Shown one piece after another: positions 26,088 through 35,041 of a stretch of 40,541 nucleotides of DNA. Numbering within the stretch: the stretch's first letter is position 1; the number at the start of each line of letters is the position of its first letter. The position numbers and the translations under genes are program-made. Origin of the DNA: Legionella yabuuchiae (lineage in GTDB: Bacteria > Pseudomonadota > Gammaproteobacteria > Legionellales > Legionellaceae); the NCBI RefSeq assembly GCF_900640115.1, contig NZ_CAAAIW010000020.1:16058-56598 (forward strand), given 5' to 3'. The notes under the pieces were generated by a model. It saw only the letters and a program-made list of their open reading frames with translations, did no database searches and was not told where the DNA came from.

Positions 26088-28286
26088 ATGGAAATTCTCT
26101 GCTTTTATGCCGGAATGGCCGCTGCGTATTTTAAAACGATCTATCCTTTCGCGTTATTGTTCGGTTTGGTTTACTTCAGACCAACGCTAAGATATGTGTC
26201 ATGGTTTGCTGCAGCTTTTTTCATTGCCCAAATTCATCAATGGCAGCAGCGGGAAATCAATATGGGAGCCACTCCCATTATACAATCCGCAGTCCTTGAA
26301 GGAGCGATTGCGTCCATTCCAGTGCATAAAAATGGCAATATTCATTTTGAAGTCTCGGTCAAGCGTTTGAATCATCAAAACGCTAGAGCAAACGTTCTTC
26401 TAAGCTGTAATAGAAAGTGTCCTGAGGTTCATGCCGGAGAATATTGGCGGTTTCATGTTAAATTAAAGCGACCAAGAAATTTAGAAAATCCGGGTGGATT
26501 TGACTATGTTCGTTTTTTAAAAGCTCGACACATCGGATGGACTGGGGTATTACTCAACGGTCATCAACGGTTGAATCAGCATCAAGATTTCTATCCGCTT
26601 CTTCATTTACGAGAGCAACTTGCCGAGCTTCTCTACAAAATTGATCCAAATGAACAGTCCGCAGGAATCACCCAAGCCCTAGCGCTGGGAGTTACTCAGC
26701 ACATCCAAAGCAGTGAATGGGATTTGTTCAGGCGAACGGGAACTATTCATTTAATGGTAATCTCAGGCGCGCATATAGGGCTTATGGCCGGAATCGGATA
26801 TGGGCTGGTTAAATGGATTTGGTGTCGATGTTCTAGATTATGCTTACTCATGCCCGCTCAAAAAATTGCGAGTTTGGCTGCATTGCTTACGGCCTTTATC
26901 TATTCGCTTTTAGCGGGATTTGGAGTTCCTGCCCAAAGGGCTCTGATTGTTTGTTTTTTTATGTTGCTAAGAAATTTTTGCCGGCAAAAATTCAGTGTAT
27001 GGCAGGCTTGGCGATACTCATTATTGACGGTATTGTTATTTGAGCCTCATTCTGTGTTGATGCCGGGATTTTATTTATCATTCCTCGCTGTTGCCATATT
27101 ACTGCTTGCAAACCAACGGTTTCATGAAACAGGGATAAAAAAAGCCATTATTCTCCAAGTAGCGTGCATGATTGGGCTGATGCCATTTACACTTTATTTG
27201 TTTTCGTATGGATCAGTCAACGGCTTAGCCGCCAACTTATTAGCGGTGCCTTGGGTTGGATTTATTATTATTCCCTTAGCATTAGGATCTATGATTTTAG
27301 GTCAGTGGATAGCTTTGCCTTGGCTGACGTCGTTGCTTAAGCTCGCTATATCAATCCTAATGATTTATCTCAATTGGATAGACTCTTTTTCCTTCTTCAA
27401 TTTTAAAGCCAGTCTTACTAATCTTATCTATCCGCTTGCCTTAATCATTGGTATTGCAACGTGCGTTTTTCTTCCGGCAAAAAAACTATTGCCATTAGCC
27501 TTGCTATTAGTTCTTTTTGCCATGTTTCCTAGGTATGAATCGGTTCGACGTGGGGAGGTAAAAATTAATGTTCTGGATGTCGGACAAGGCTTATCCGTAC
27601 TCATTCGCACAGCAAATCATACTGTGCTTTATGATACTGGTGTTAAACTATTTCATGGCAGCGATATGGGAAAACTGGCTATTATTCCTTATCTTGAAAC
27701 CCTTGGAATTCATCGACTTGATGCGGTCATCATTAGCCATACTGATCTAGATCATCGTGGAGGATTGCCTTCATTAGAAGAAAAATACCCGATTAAACGA
27801 TTAATTGTGGATGATCCAGGGCATTACCATCGCGGAATTTCCTGTGAGGATTACCCCTCCTGGACTTGGGATGGCATCGTTTTTCGTTTTTTCCCTATAT
27901 CCAAGCGCTTGAAAGGTAAGAATAATCATTCGTGTGTCTTGCAGGTAAAATCAAGTAGCGGCGCTGTTTTATTAACCGGGGATATTGAAAAACCAGCTGA
28001 AGATTACTTAGTAAATCATTACGGAGCAGAACTTCGCTCTTCGGTATTATTGATACCACATCACAGCAGCAAAACCTCATCCTCAGAACCTTTTTTACGC
28101 CAAGTTTCTCCAAAATATGCTGTCTCGTCCTATGGCTTTGACAATCGGTACCATTTCCCGCATCAACAAACTGTAGAGCGCTATAAACAATTAAATATTA
28201 CAGTCTTTAACACTGTGGACTGCGGTAAGATAGGAATTCATTTGAGTCATCGAGGTTTATCCAAGCCTACCTGCTATCACACCTAA
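26088..28286 (+). CDS. comEC: ComEC/Rec2 competence DNA channel
   Basis: 732 residues with three parts: an N-terminal soluble OB-like domain (about 45-170), a central polytopic competence domain (about 195-490, starting with ALALGVTQHI and the MVISGAHIGLMAG motif) and a C-terminal metallo-beta-lactamase domain (about 500-715) with LNVLDVGQGLSVLI and HTDLDHRGG metal motif. It carries single-stranded DNA through the inner membrane during natural transformation. It stands alone and divergent from pntAa; no clear ribosome site precedes the ATG. Confidence 0.95.
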   Translation: MEILCFYAGMAAAYFKTIYPFALLFGLVYFRPTLRYVSWFAAAFFIAQIHQWQQREINMGATPIIQSAVLEGAIASIPVHKNGNIHFEVSVKRLNHQNARANVLLSCNRKCPEVHAGEYWRFHVKLKRPRNLENPGGFDYVRFLKARHIGWTGVLLNGHQRLNQHQDFYPLLHLREQLAELLYKIDPNEQSAGITQALALGVTQHIQSSEWDLFRRTGTIHLMVISGAHIGLMAGIGYGLVKWIWCRCSRLCLLMPAQKIASLAALLTAFIYSLLAGFGVPAQRALIVCFFMLLRNFCRQKFSVWQAWRYSLLTVLLFEPHSVLMPGFYLSFLAVAILLLANQRFHETGIKKAIILQVACMIGLMPFTLYLFSYGSVNGLAANLLAVPWVGFIIIPLALGSMILGQWIALPWLTSLLKLAISILMIYLNWIDSFSFFNFKASLTNLIYPLALIIGIATCVFLPAKKLLPLALLLVLFAMFPRYESVRRGEVKINVLDVGQGLSVLIRTANHTVLYDTGVKLFHGSDMGKLAIIPYLETLGIHRLDAVIISHTDLDHRGGLPSLEEKYPIKRLIVDDPGHYHRGISCEDYPSWTWDGIVFRFFPISKRLKGKNNHSCVLQVKSSSGAVLLTGDIEKPAEDYLVNHYGAELRSSVLLIPHHSSKTSSSEPFLRQVSPKYAVSSYGFDNRYHFPHQQTVERYKQLNITVFNTVDCGKIGIHLSHRGLSKPTCYHT

Positions 28287-28299
28287 ATTATCGAGGGAG

Positions 28300-28365
28300 C
28301 GCGGCCGCAATGTTTGGGTTGCTACAGCTGTAAGTGGCCTTGCAAAGACGAACAATTTTTCTTAT
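28300..28365. repeat. Degenerate copy of the ccmB-ccmC gap repeat
   Basis: Blocks GGGTTGCT, CAGCTGTAAG and TTGCAAAGACGA in the order seen at 8305-8405 recur here, between the convergent comEC and photolyase genes. The left half is lost. It is followed by a T-rich stretch. Confidence 0.45.
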
Positions 28366-28402
28366 TGTGGGAATAATATTCTTTTATGCGTAAGCGGTTA
28401 GT

Positions 28403-29797
28403 TTAACTGGTTATCTGTTTGTATCGTTCTAAAGCTAGTTCTCTAGCATTACTGTGATCGACCATCGGCTCTGGATAATCCTTAATTTTTTTATCAGATT
28501 TCCAAGGGGCATGGATGATTTTAGTAGAAACATCGCGAAGCTCAGGAATCCACTGTTTGATGTATTCTCCATTTGGATCAAACTTCTCGCTCTGTAAAAC
28601 CGGATTGAAAATTCTAAAAAAAGGAGCAGCATCTGCTCCTGAGCCAGCCACCCATTGCCATCCGGCAGAATTGTTTGCTAAGTCCGCATCGAGCAAGGTG
28701 TGTAAAAACCAGTCGGCTCCTTTTCGCCAATCAATCAGCAAATCCTTAGTAAGAAAAGAAGCAACAATCATACGAGCACGATTATGCATATAACCTGTTT
28801 CCCAAAGTTCACGCATTGCGGCATCAACAATGGGGTATCCGGTTTGCCCAGTTTGCCAACGGTTTAACGCTTCTTCATCTTCTTCCCATGGAAAATCATC
28901 AAATTTCGATTGGACATTTTCTTTTGGAAGTTTGGGAAAATGGTAGAGCAAATAGTATGAAAATTCTCGCCAGCCCACTTCCGCTAAAAATTTATCCACT
29001 GCTTTGTCACTTATATCCGCACTATCTTCGGCGGCTACCATTGCGCGCCAAACTTGGCGAGGCCCCAGCTCTCCAAAATGAAGGTGGGGAGATAATCTTG
29101 ACGTAGCCTGTTCAGCGAGCATATCGCGCTTATCAGCGTATTGAGCCAAAGATCTCTCTATAAAATTCTCTAATTGTTGCTGAGCCCCATCTTCACCGGG
29201 TATCCAAAAATCATGAAATTTATTAGCCCAATTGGGGCTTGAAGGCAATAAATTCCATTCTGATAAATCTTCGGACTCCAAGTCAGGTGAACTTGGATGT
29301 TTTGAAATGGTTGTGACTTTGGGAACTTGAATTTCCCTGAGACATTGCTTCCAAAAAGGTGTAAATACTTTGTAAAACGTGTTCTCTTGGGTTTTGATGT
29401 TCTCAGGTTCTATTAACAAACTAGAATTATAGGATTTAACGGATACTCCTTCGTCCTTAAAAAACGCTTTAATCATCGCATCACGTTGCAACTGTAAAGG
29501 TTCATAAACTGTATTCCAATATATTTGCGTCACATGATGGGCTTTTGTCATTTCCCGCAGAATGGCTAATGAATCGCCACGCTTTAAGCAGAGTTTTAAT
29601 GAATGTTGCTCTAATTTTTGTTGGAACGAACTCAGCGATTGATGCAACCACCATGTTTGCGCTTCACCTAAAATCAAAGGCGAGTTTGGATCTTGAATAT
29701 AGAGCAAAATCAAACAGTCTTGTTCCTCACAAGCGTGGGATAACGCCAGGTTATCCTCAAGTCGCAAATCGTTACGAAACCAAACAATTCCAGTCAT
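28403..29797 (-). CDS. phrB: Deoxyribodipyrimidine photolyase (class I CPD type)
   Basis: 464 residues, full family length. The N-terminal antenna domain (about 1-130) starts IVWFRNDLRLEDN; the C-terminal FAD domain contains ARMIVASFLTKDLLIDWRKG, then GADWFLHTLLDADLANNSAG and WQWVAGSGADAAPFFRIFNP, with the conserved WxxxR and tryptophan relay positions. It repairs UV-induced cyclobutane dimers with light energy. It is convergent with comEC. Confidence 0.96.
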   Translation of the reverse strand: MTGIVWFRNDLRLEDNLALSHACEEQDCLILLYIQDPNSPLILGEAQTWWLHQSLSSFQQKLEQHSLKLCLKRGDSLAILREMTKAHHVTQIYWNTVYEPLQLQRDAMIKAFFKDEGVSVKSYNSSLLIEPENIKTQENTFYKVFTPFWKQCLREIQVPKVTTISKHPSSPDLESEDLSEWNLLPSSPNWANKFHDFWIPGEDGAQQQLENFIERSLAQYADKRDMLAEQATSRLSPHLHFGELGPRQVWRAMVAAEDSADISDKAVDKFLAEVGWREFSYYLLYHFPKLPKENVQSKFDDFPWEEDEEALNRWQTGQTGYPIVDAAMRELWETGYMHNRARMIVASFLTKDLLIDWRKGADWFLHTLLDADLANNSAGWQWVAGSGADAAPFFRIFNPVLQSEKFDPNGEYIKQWIPELRDVSTKIIHAPWKSDKKIKDYPEPMVDHSNARELALERYKQITS

Positions 29798-29858
29798 GAC
29801 TCATACTCAATGGATGATGAAAAAACATAAATCAAATGCCTAAAACGAGTCTATCCTA

Positions 29859-31320
29859 TTGCCTCATAAATAAATGTTACCGAAGCCCTGATTCATTGCG
29901 TCATAAAGAATGTTACCGAACAGGGACTGTTTTTAACTTTAAATACCTTCTACAAATATCCTAGCGGGGTAAAGGGGCCGGCAATGAGGCCCCTTTGGTT
30001 TTATACCTTCACAGCCATCGCCGTCCACCGGCTGTTCCGTATGTTATTTATAGCATATTTTTCGAGCATTTTTTTTGATATAGCACGCTGAAAATTCTAT
30101 CCACCTTTTTCCTTATAGTTGCTCTTAGCTCAAAAGGGTTCAGCGCATTATACTGTTTCGTTAGCGTCTTTTTGATATCTTCTGAAATATACTCAGATCC
30201 CATTAAACGTTGATAAGGAGTTGCAGGGATGTCATGTTTTTTGATGATTTTTGCGACCACACGCTGCTTATCTATGAGTTTGGTGCTTGGTATGAAATAG
30301 ATATTCATAAGGGACAGCTCGTTTTTATACAGTTCATTCATTAAATCTACCAAGTAGGGGCTACTGAAACGTTCATAGCCGAATAGCTGGCGCACATGAG
30401 TCCAGTTTTTTTGCTCTACATGGGCATTATCATCACTGTGGTATGGTCGAGAACGAGTAAATTGTACCCGTGGCTCTCCTGTTTCGGTAGAAAAATAGCG
30501 CACCAAGTGCCAGTTTAAAAACTCAGAGCCGTAGTACATTATTGAACCCTAATATATCAAATGGTAGCGCCTGTTCAATGTCTTCAATTTGCGCTACAAC
30601 ACCTGTGGAGCCCTTATTCCAAACAGCCCTAAGTTCAAGTCCATGTGGAGCAAATATCCGTCATTGTAAGGCTCCAGACAAAGTTGCCTGCCAAGCTTGT
30701 GCCACAATGTGCAACGGTATCAGCCTCTAAGAAACCGGGTCTATCTTCATCCCACTGCTCAGTTTTTACAGGAATTTGCTTCTTAAGTAGCTTCCCAGGC
30801 TTTGTACCACTTCGACCTTTCCCTATTTTAACTCGTATATCCGCAAGAAGTCTGTCTATGGTTGAGGTGCTCATGGACAGCAACCCAGCATAAACCTTTG
30901 GATCCAACTCACCGTAGGAACTAGCATAGTGCGGTAACCATAGTGGTAGAGCTAGTTTCAGCCGTTTCCCGCATAACTGATCGGTGTCTAGCCAAATTTG
31001 TTTAAGTGGTTTTTGATAGACACTTAAAAGATATTTCTTTGGTCTTCCACGCTTTTCTTTTACTGCGCGCCTACGTGGTTTTGATGAATTTAAAACACGT
31101 ATCGCGTGGTTTTTGTGGTACCCACTAGCTTCGCAAAACTCGTCTAATATACTGCTTTTTTCTTTGCGACTGGCTTTCTTGTACCGCTTCTTAACATTAT
31201 CAAGATACAGCTCCATACAGAGTTTCCCCATAATAATGCCCCTGAATTGCTTCGGTAACATTATTTATGAGGCAATGAATCAAAAATTGCCGACTTTCGG
31301 TAACATTTTTTTTGAGGCAA
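29859..31320 (-). mobile_element. Decayed DDE insertion sequence with doubled terminal inverted repeats
   Basis: 1462 bp. Outer ends: TTGCCTCATAAATAAATG-TTACCGAA at 29859-29884 and its inverse at 31296-31320. Inner ends: a 32-bp repeat at 29889-29920 (TGATTCATTGCGTCATAAAG, AATGTTACCGAA) and its inverse at 31251-31282 with two mismatches. Each end therefore has two copies of a TTGC-TCA...TGTTACCGAA module, probably transposase sites. No clear target duplication is visible in the flanks. The transposase inside is frameshifted. Confidence 0.85.
30048..31261 (-). pseudogene. Frameshifted integrase-core (ISNCY-like) transposase
   Basis: Three frames together rebuild one transposase of about 400 residues. 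From 31261 (or the later ATG of MGKLCMELYLDNVKKRYKKA) to about 30637 come an HTH region, KRGRPKKY and the first catalytic-Asp motif FLEADTVAHCG. After a frameshift near 30635 comes ELRAVWNKGSTGVVAQIEDI to ILGFNN near 30540, and after a second shift YYGSEFLNWHL, then FTRSRPYHSDDNAHVEQKNW to the end at 30048. The position expected to hold the second catalytic Asp (family pattern D-N-G-S-E-F) reads Y-Y-G-S-E-F, so the copy is dead twice over. Confidence 0.85.
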
Positions 31321-31445
31321 CTCGCTATAGCATGTCTATTTGATATTAGATTTTTATATGTTATAATTTATTGCTAGTTGTGTGATTTGTTCGCATATTA
31401 TAATATTGCTTACATATTATAAATTATGTTCTATCCGGAGATTTT

Positions 31446-31865
31446 ATGTTTAGATCGTATGACAAGGTAACTCAAGAAATTAAAGAAATGTATCATCCTG
31501 AATTAATTGAAATTATAGATAGTCATAAGGTTCCCCCGAGTATATATCTAAGGTCATCGGGATTTTGGGAGCGGATAGAGCCGGTGTTTTATGCTTTGTC
31601 TAATAATGGTTTGGCTATTTATAGTTGTGACGGAAATAAAGTAGGACCATATAAAGCGGCATTGCGATTAATGCAATCATGTACAAGATACATTGATAGA
31701 TCTGGTGCTCCAACTGCACTCGGCCTAGCTATACATAAATATATCAATCGACGACTTGAAGAAATGAAAAGCGAAGATTTGTCTGAAAGCGAAGCTTCGC
31801 TACGTGGGGCGCTTTTAGGAATTCCCTCCGATTCTGTTAGTTCCTCTTCAATACAACCAAAATAG
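31446..31865 (+). CDS. Orphan 139-residue protein
   Basis: 139 residues preceded by GGAG at good spacing. The N-terminal two thirds are mixed alpha/beta with no signal peptide or membrane segment; the C-terminus is polar, with Glu/Ser-rich EDLSESEASL and a serine-rich tail SDSVSSSSIQPK, a style compatible with a type IV substrate. No family is recognised. It sits between an insertion sequence and a 24-bp perfect hairpin, in AT-rich sequence. Confidence 0.6.
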   Translation: MFRSYDKVTQEIKEMYHPELIEIIDSHKVPPSIYLRSSGFWERIEPVFYALSNNGLAIYSCDGNKVGPYKAALRLMQSCTRYIDRSGAPTALGLAIHKYINRRLEEMKSEDLSESEASLRGALLGIPSDSVSSSSIQPK

Positions 31866-32007
31866 TCGAGGGTAGGCTTTTGTTTGGCGATTAGTAATCA
31901 ATTCAGGGCGATCGCGCTTAATTAATTCCTAACATTTTCAATAGATATTTATTATCCCATCCTGCTTTAAGTCGTTTAGTTTTTACGCCAACTTTGGATG
32001 ACTTCTC

Positions 32008-32060
32008 AGGGCAAGATCATCTAAATCATGGTGACGCCATGATTTAGATGATCTTGCCCT
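32008..32060. repeat. Perfect 24-bp inverted repeat (hairpin)
   Basis: The arms 32008-32031 and 32037-32060 are exact reverse complements (begin AGGGCAAGATCATC, innermost AATCATGG) with loop TGACG. There is no T-run on either side, so it is not a standard terminator. It lies 78 bp before the NTPDase start and 142 bp after the orphan gene. The 31866-32007 part shows nothing else. Confidence 0.9.
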
Positions 32061-32137
32061 GCTATCGCCTCGAGAGTTTGACACAAATATAGTCATAATG
32101 TATGCTCTCTGCAACGAATACATTGGATCTTTAATAT

Positions 32138-33289
32138 ATGTCTCGAATGTTTTTGTTGTTGATTTGTATCGGTTCATTTATCGGCAACATCCAAGCGTCT
32201 ACTCCAAATTTGGAAACGTGCTACCCTGATTCTTGTGTTGCAGTGGTTGATGCTGGAAGTACAGGAACTAGACTACACGTCTATTCATTTGAGCGCAATC
32301 AAAGTCAATTACCAATCAATATTAAAGAAGTCTGGTCTAAACAGATTAGACCAGGCTTTGCGACCTTAGAGCCTAGCCAAGATACTGTTAATGCTTATTT
32401 GAACATTTTATTTTCCGATGCTTTAGCCACGAATATCCCCGTTTATTTTTATGCTACAGCCGGCATGCGTTTGCTTTCCGGTCCTAAACAAGCCAGTTAT
32501 TACAACGCGCTAAGACAATGGTTTAAACATCATTCCCAGTGGAAATTAATCGATTCAAAAACAATAAGTGGGCGAGAGGAAGGTTTATTTGGCTGGCTAT
32601 CGGTTAATTATCAGCTCAAGGTACTCGATCAGGATAAACCAGAAAATTATGCTGGCGTGATGGACATGGGCGGGGCATCCGTTCAGATTGTGTTCCCAGT
32701 AAAGCATACGGAAAACATTAATCCAGAAGATATTGTTGAAGTGGATGTGTACGGAAAGAAAATTAAGCTCTACGCTCATAGTTTCTTAGGCCTAGGCCAA
32801 ACTGTTTTCGCTTATCAATTCCTAGACGAAAGAAGCTGTTTTGCCAACAATTACCAACTTCCAAGTGGAGTAACCGGTCAAGGTGATAGCCAAACGTGTC
32901 AGGCGGGTGTTTCTAAGTTGATTAATCTCGTTCATGAAGTCAATGGAAAAGTTCAACCCGTTCTCGCTGAGAAACAATCCGAAAAATGGTATGTATTAGG
33001 CGGAATAAAATATCTCTTAGAAGACAAACCCTTCCATTTTGAAGAAGATCATTTCACCAGTGAACAATTACTGGAGCAAGGTAATAATGAGGTGTGTAAT
33101 AAATCCTGGGAAGAATTAACAACCGAAAACCCAAATCACGAGACGCTCTACAATTACTGCTTACTGCCGTCTTATTATTACGCATTAATCGTTAATGGCT
33201 ATGGACTTAACGCGGAACAACCCATATATATGCTTCCCGGGCAAAACAGCGCTGATTGGACCCTGGGCGTAGTCTTGCATCAACACTAA
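32138..33289 (+). CDS. Ecto-NTPDase (apyrase, CD39/GDA1 family), secreted
   Basis: 383 residues with a Sec signal peptide (MSRMFLLLICIGSFIGNIQA, cleavage about 20). All apyrase conserved regions are seen: ACR1 DAGSTGTRLHVYSF (38-51), ACR2 YATAGMRLL (near 107), ACR3 GREEGLFGWLSVNY with the catalytic Glu (near 147), ACR4 VMDMGGASVQIVF (near 180) and ACR5 IVNGYGL near the C-terminus. Several Cys in the C-terminal half may form disulfides. It hydrolyses nucleoside tri- and diphosphates outside the cytoplasm; Legionella pneumophila has homologues that support intracellular growth (established knowledge). Confidence 0.94.
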   Translation: MSRMFLLLICIGSFIGNIQASTPNLETCYPDSCVAVVDAGSTGTRLHVYSFERNQSQLPINIKEVWSKQIRPGFATLEPSQDTVNAYLNILFSDALATNIPVYFYATAGMRLLSGPKQASYYNALRQWFKHHSQWKLIDSKTISGREEGLFGWLSVNYQLKVLDQDKPENYAGVMDMGGASVQIVFPVKHTENINPEDIVEVDVYGKKIKLYAHSFLGLGQTVFAYQFLDERSCFANNYQLPSGVTGQGDSQTCQAGVSKLINLVHEVNGKVQPVLAEKQSEKWYVLGGIKYLLEDKPFHFEEDHFTSEQLLEQGNNEVCNKSWEELTTENPNHETLYNYCLLPSYYYALIVNGYGLNAEQPIYMLPGQNSADWTLGVVLHQH

Positions 33290-33316
33290 ACATAAGTATA
33301 TACTTCACCCACCGCT

Positions 33317-33392
33317 GCCGTTGTAGCTCAGTTGGTAGAGCAATTGATTCGTAATCAATAGGTCGGAGGTTCGACTCCTCTCAACGGCACCA
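33317..33392 (+). tRNA. tRNA-Thr (CGT anticodon)
   Basis: 76 nt with encoded CCA. Acceptor arms GCCGTTG and CAACGGC pair fully; D-loop AGCTCAGTTGGTAGAGC; anticodon stem ATTGA/TCAAT with loop TTCGTAA giving anticodon CGT (reads ACG, Thr); T-arm GGAGG-TTCGACT-CCTCT. Accessory genes start on its 3' side, a common integration layout. Confidence 0.96.
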
Positions 33393-33532
33393 GTAGAATC
33401 ATGGGCTGTAGCGCTTTCTAATAAATTCTGACACTATATAAAAAAGGTTTGATGGGTACTTTAGTGGGTACTTTTTACAATTCCATGTTTTTGATTTTGT
33501 CTGATATTGATTGATACTTAATGATAAATGCA

Positions 33533-34207
33533 ATGGATAAACAATATTGGCAGCAACGATGGCAATGTAATGAAATTGGATTTAACCAATCACAACCTAA
33601 TCCTTTAATGCAGCGCTATTTTCCTAAGTTGGATCTCAAACCCGGTGATCGGGTTTTTGTGCCGTTATGTGGTAAAAGTATTGATATGCTCTGGCTTGCA
33701 GGACAAGGTTATAAGGTTATTGGCATTGAGCTTAGCTCTGTCGCTTGTAAAGCATTTTTTAAAGAAAACAAAATCCGGGCTAAAATCACACACTCTGATG
33801 ATTTTGTTATTTACTCAAGTGATGTGATAACGCTTATCTCAGGCGATTTTTTTAAACTTGATCAATCTATGCTTGGCAAAATTGATGCGGTTTATGATAG
33901 AGCGGCTCTTATTGCTTTGCCGGCAGAATTTCGACGCTTGTATTCGGCGCATTTAGCGCAGTTACTTGAGACAGAAACAAAGTTATTGTTAATAACAACC
34001 TCTTACGATCAAGCAGAAATGCAAGGCCCTCCATTTTCAATAGACGAGCATGAGGTAAAAGCACTTTTTAGCCAGCACTTTAATATCGAACAGCTATACA
34101 GCAAACCGTTTAGTGAAATTCCCGCTCATTTGCATGCTAAAGGTTTATTACAGGCAACAGAGCAAGTTTATTCCTTAGTAAAAAAAAGCCCCAATGAAGG
34201 GGCTTAA
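33533..34207 (+). CDS. tpm: Thiopurine S-methyltransferase-like protein
   Basis: 224 residues from the ATG at 33533 (MDKQYWQQRWQ); an ATG at 33521 adds four residues. Bacterial TPMT features: W..RW...EIGFNQSQPNPLMQRYF at the start, SAM-binding FVPLCGKSIDMLWLAGQGYKVIGIE (about 44-68), DRAALIALP and the C-terminal H...L. In bacteria it methylates thiopurines or selenium/tellurium compounds. Its last residues (KKSPNEGA) are encoded by the ardA-type terminator sequence of the 79-bp direct repeat, so the original 3' end has been replaced at about 34181; the catalytic core is intact. Confidence 0.9.
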   Translation: MDKQYWQQRWQCNEIGFNQSQPNPLMQRYFPKLDLKPGDRVFVPLCGKSIDMLWLAGQGYKVIGIELSSVACKAFFKENKIRAKITHSDDFVIYSSDVITLISGDFFKLDQSMLGKIDAVYDRAALIALPAEFRRLYSAHLAQLLETETKLLLITTSYDQAEMQGPPFSIDEHEVKALFSQHFNIEQLYSKPFSEIPAHLHAKGLLQATEQVYSLVKKSPNEGA

Positions 34208-34259
34208 TAACATGCAAAGACATGAACACTTCCATCCACATGCACCGAACAATACTCGC
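34181..34259. repeat. 79-bp direct repeat, left copy, holding a severed ardA 3' end
   Basis: It matches 37312-37390 with few changes. On the minus strand it reads EYCSVHVDGSVHVFACY then stop, versus the intact ArdA ending EYCSVYVDGSVHVFVCY, followed by the same GC hairpin (AAGCCCC/GGGGCTT) and T-run. It is therefore a truncated relic of an ardA gene, not a chance repeat. Confidence 0.88.
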
Positions 34260-34267
34260 GTTATAAG

Positions 34268-34468
34268 ATGCAAGATACAAATCAAAATGGAATCACCCAA
34301 CAAGTCCTATTTATTACCGATCTGGAAAAAATTATTGGCCGTAATCGACTAACATTAAGACGCTGGTGGCTGGAGGGTAAATTTCCTCTACCTGTAAAGT
34401 TGAATGGTACAACGCTGGTTTGGCATACAGTCATAATAAGTGGTTGGATTGATCAAAATATTAAATGA
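34268..34468 (+). CDS. AlpA/excisionase-like HTH regulator
   Basis: 66 residues matching the AlpA-type winged-helix pattern: FITDLEKIIGRNRLTLRRWWLEGKFP-P-VKLNGTTLVW...SGWI. Such proteins regulate or excise prophages and integrative elements. It begins 9 bp after the 79-bp repeat. The ribosome site is weak. Its last codons overlap the end of the truncated IS30 gene on the other strand. Confidence 0.75.
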   Translation: MQDTNQNGITQQVLFITDLEKIIGRNRLTLRRWWLEGKFPLPVKLNGTTLVWHTVIISGWIDQNIK

Positions 34469-34895
34469 TTAAAAAAATTGAGTAACCATTGTGTTTTAAA
34501 GGGCGATGCTTATACAGCGTGCCTCCGGCACGTTTATCACGCCAGACAAATTGGTAGATGGTTTCATGGCTTATCGCCTTGCCTTCAAGCTTTAATCGGC
34601 CTGAAATTTGATCGGGACTCCAGTCTTTAAGGAGATTTTTCCTGATGGTGTTCAGCATCTCTTCCGTTAGCTTTTTGGGTGCCTTGCTGGCGTCACTGCG
34701 GCGTGACTTTGCTTTCTCATCAGCTTGTTTAAAGCGATAACCACGCCCGCCTGTACTACGGGAGATTTCCCGACTAATTGTTGATTTATCGCGACCAACT
34801 GCCAAGGCAATTTTTCCCAGTGATTGCCCCATTGATTTTAGCGCATAAATCTGACACCTTATGTCTCGAGTCACGTGATGGTAACCTGTTGCCAT
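34461..34895 (-). pseudogene. Truncated IS30-family transposase
   Basis: 144 residues: the N-terminal HTH of IS30 transposases (IRCQIYALKSMGQSLGKIA, VGRDKSTISREI), the charged linker and the start of the catalytic domain (DWSPDQISGRL, SHETIYQFVW), then an abrupt change after RPLKH. The family length is over 300 residues and the DDE residues are missing, so it is inactive. The 12-mer TTTAAAGGGCGA occurs at the truncation point (34495-34506) and again just upstream of the gene (34991-35002), which may mark the ends of the remaining fragment. Confidence 0.85.
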
Positions 34896-35041
34896 GATAA
34901 TCTCCTTTGGTTTGCACCTTCGAGACTATCAACTTCACGTGGCTCACTCTAGTTCATGTTCATTCTATAACCGCTGTTGCACTTCGCGGTTTAAAGGGCG
35001 AAAATAAAAAGCTACACTTTCATTTTAAACAGGATATATTC

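Noticed and set aside
31983..32177. 64-codon minus-strand gene across the 24-bp hairpin
   Set aside because: It overlaps the NTPDase start, contains the palindrome and has no recognisable protein features.
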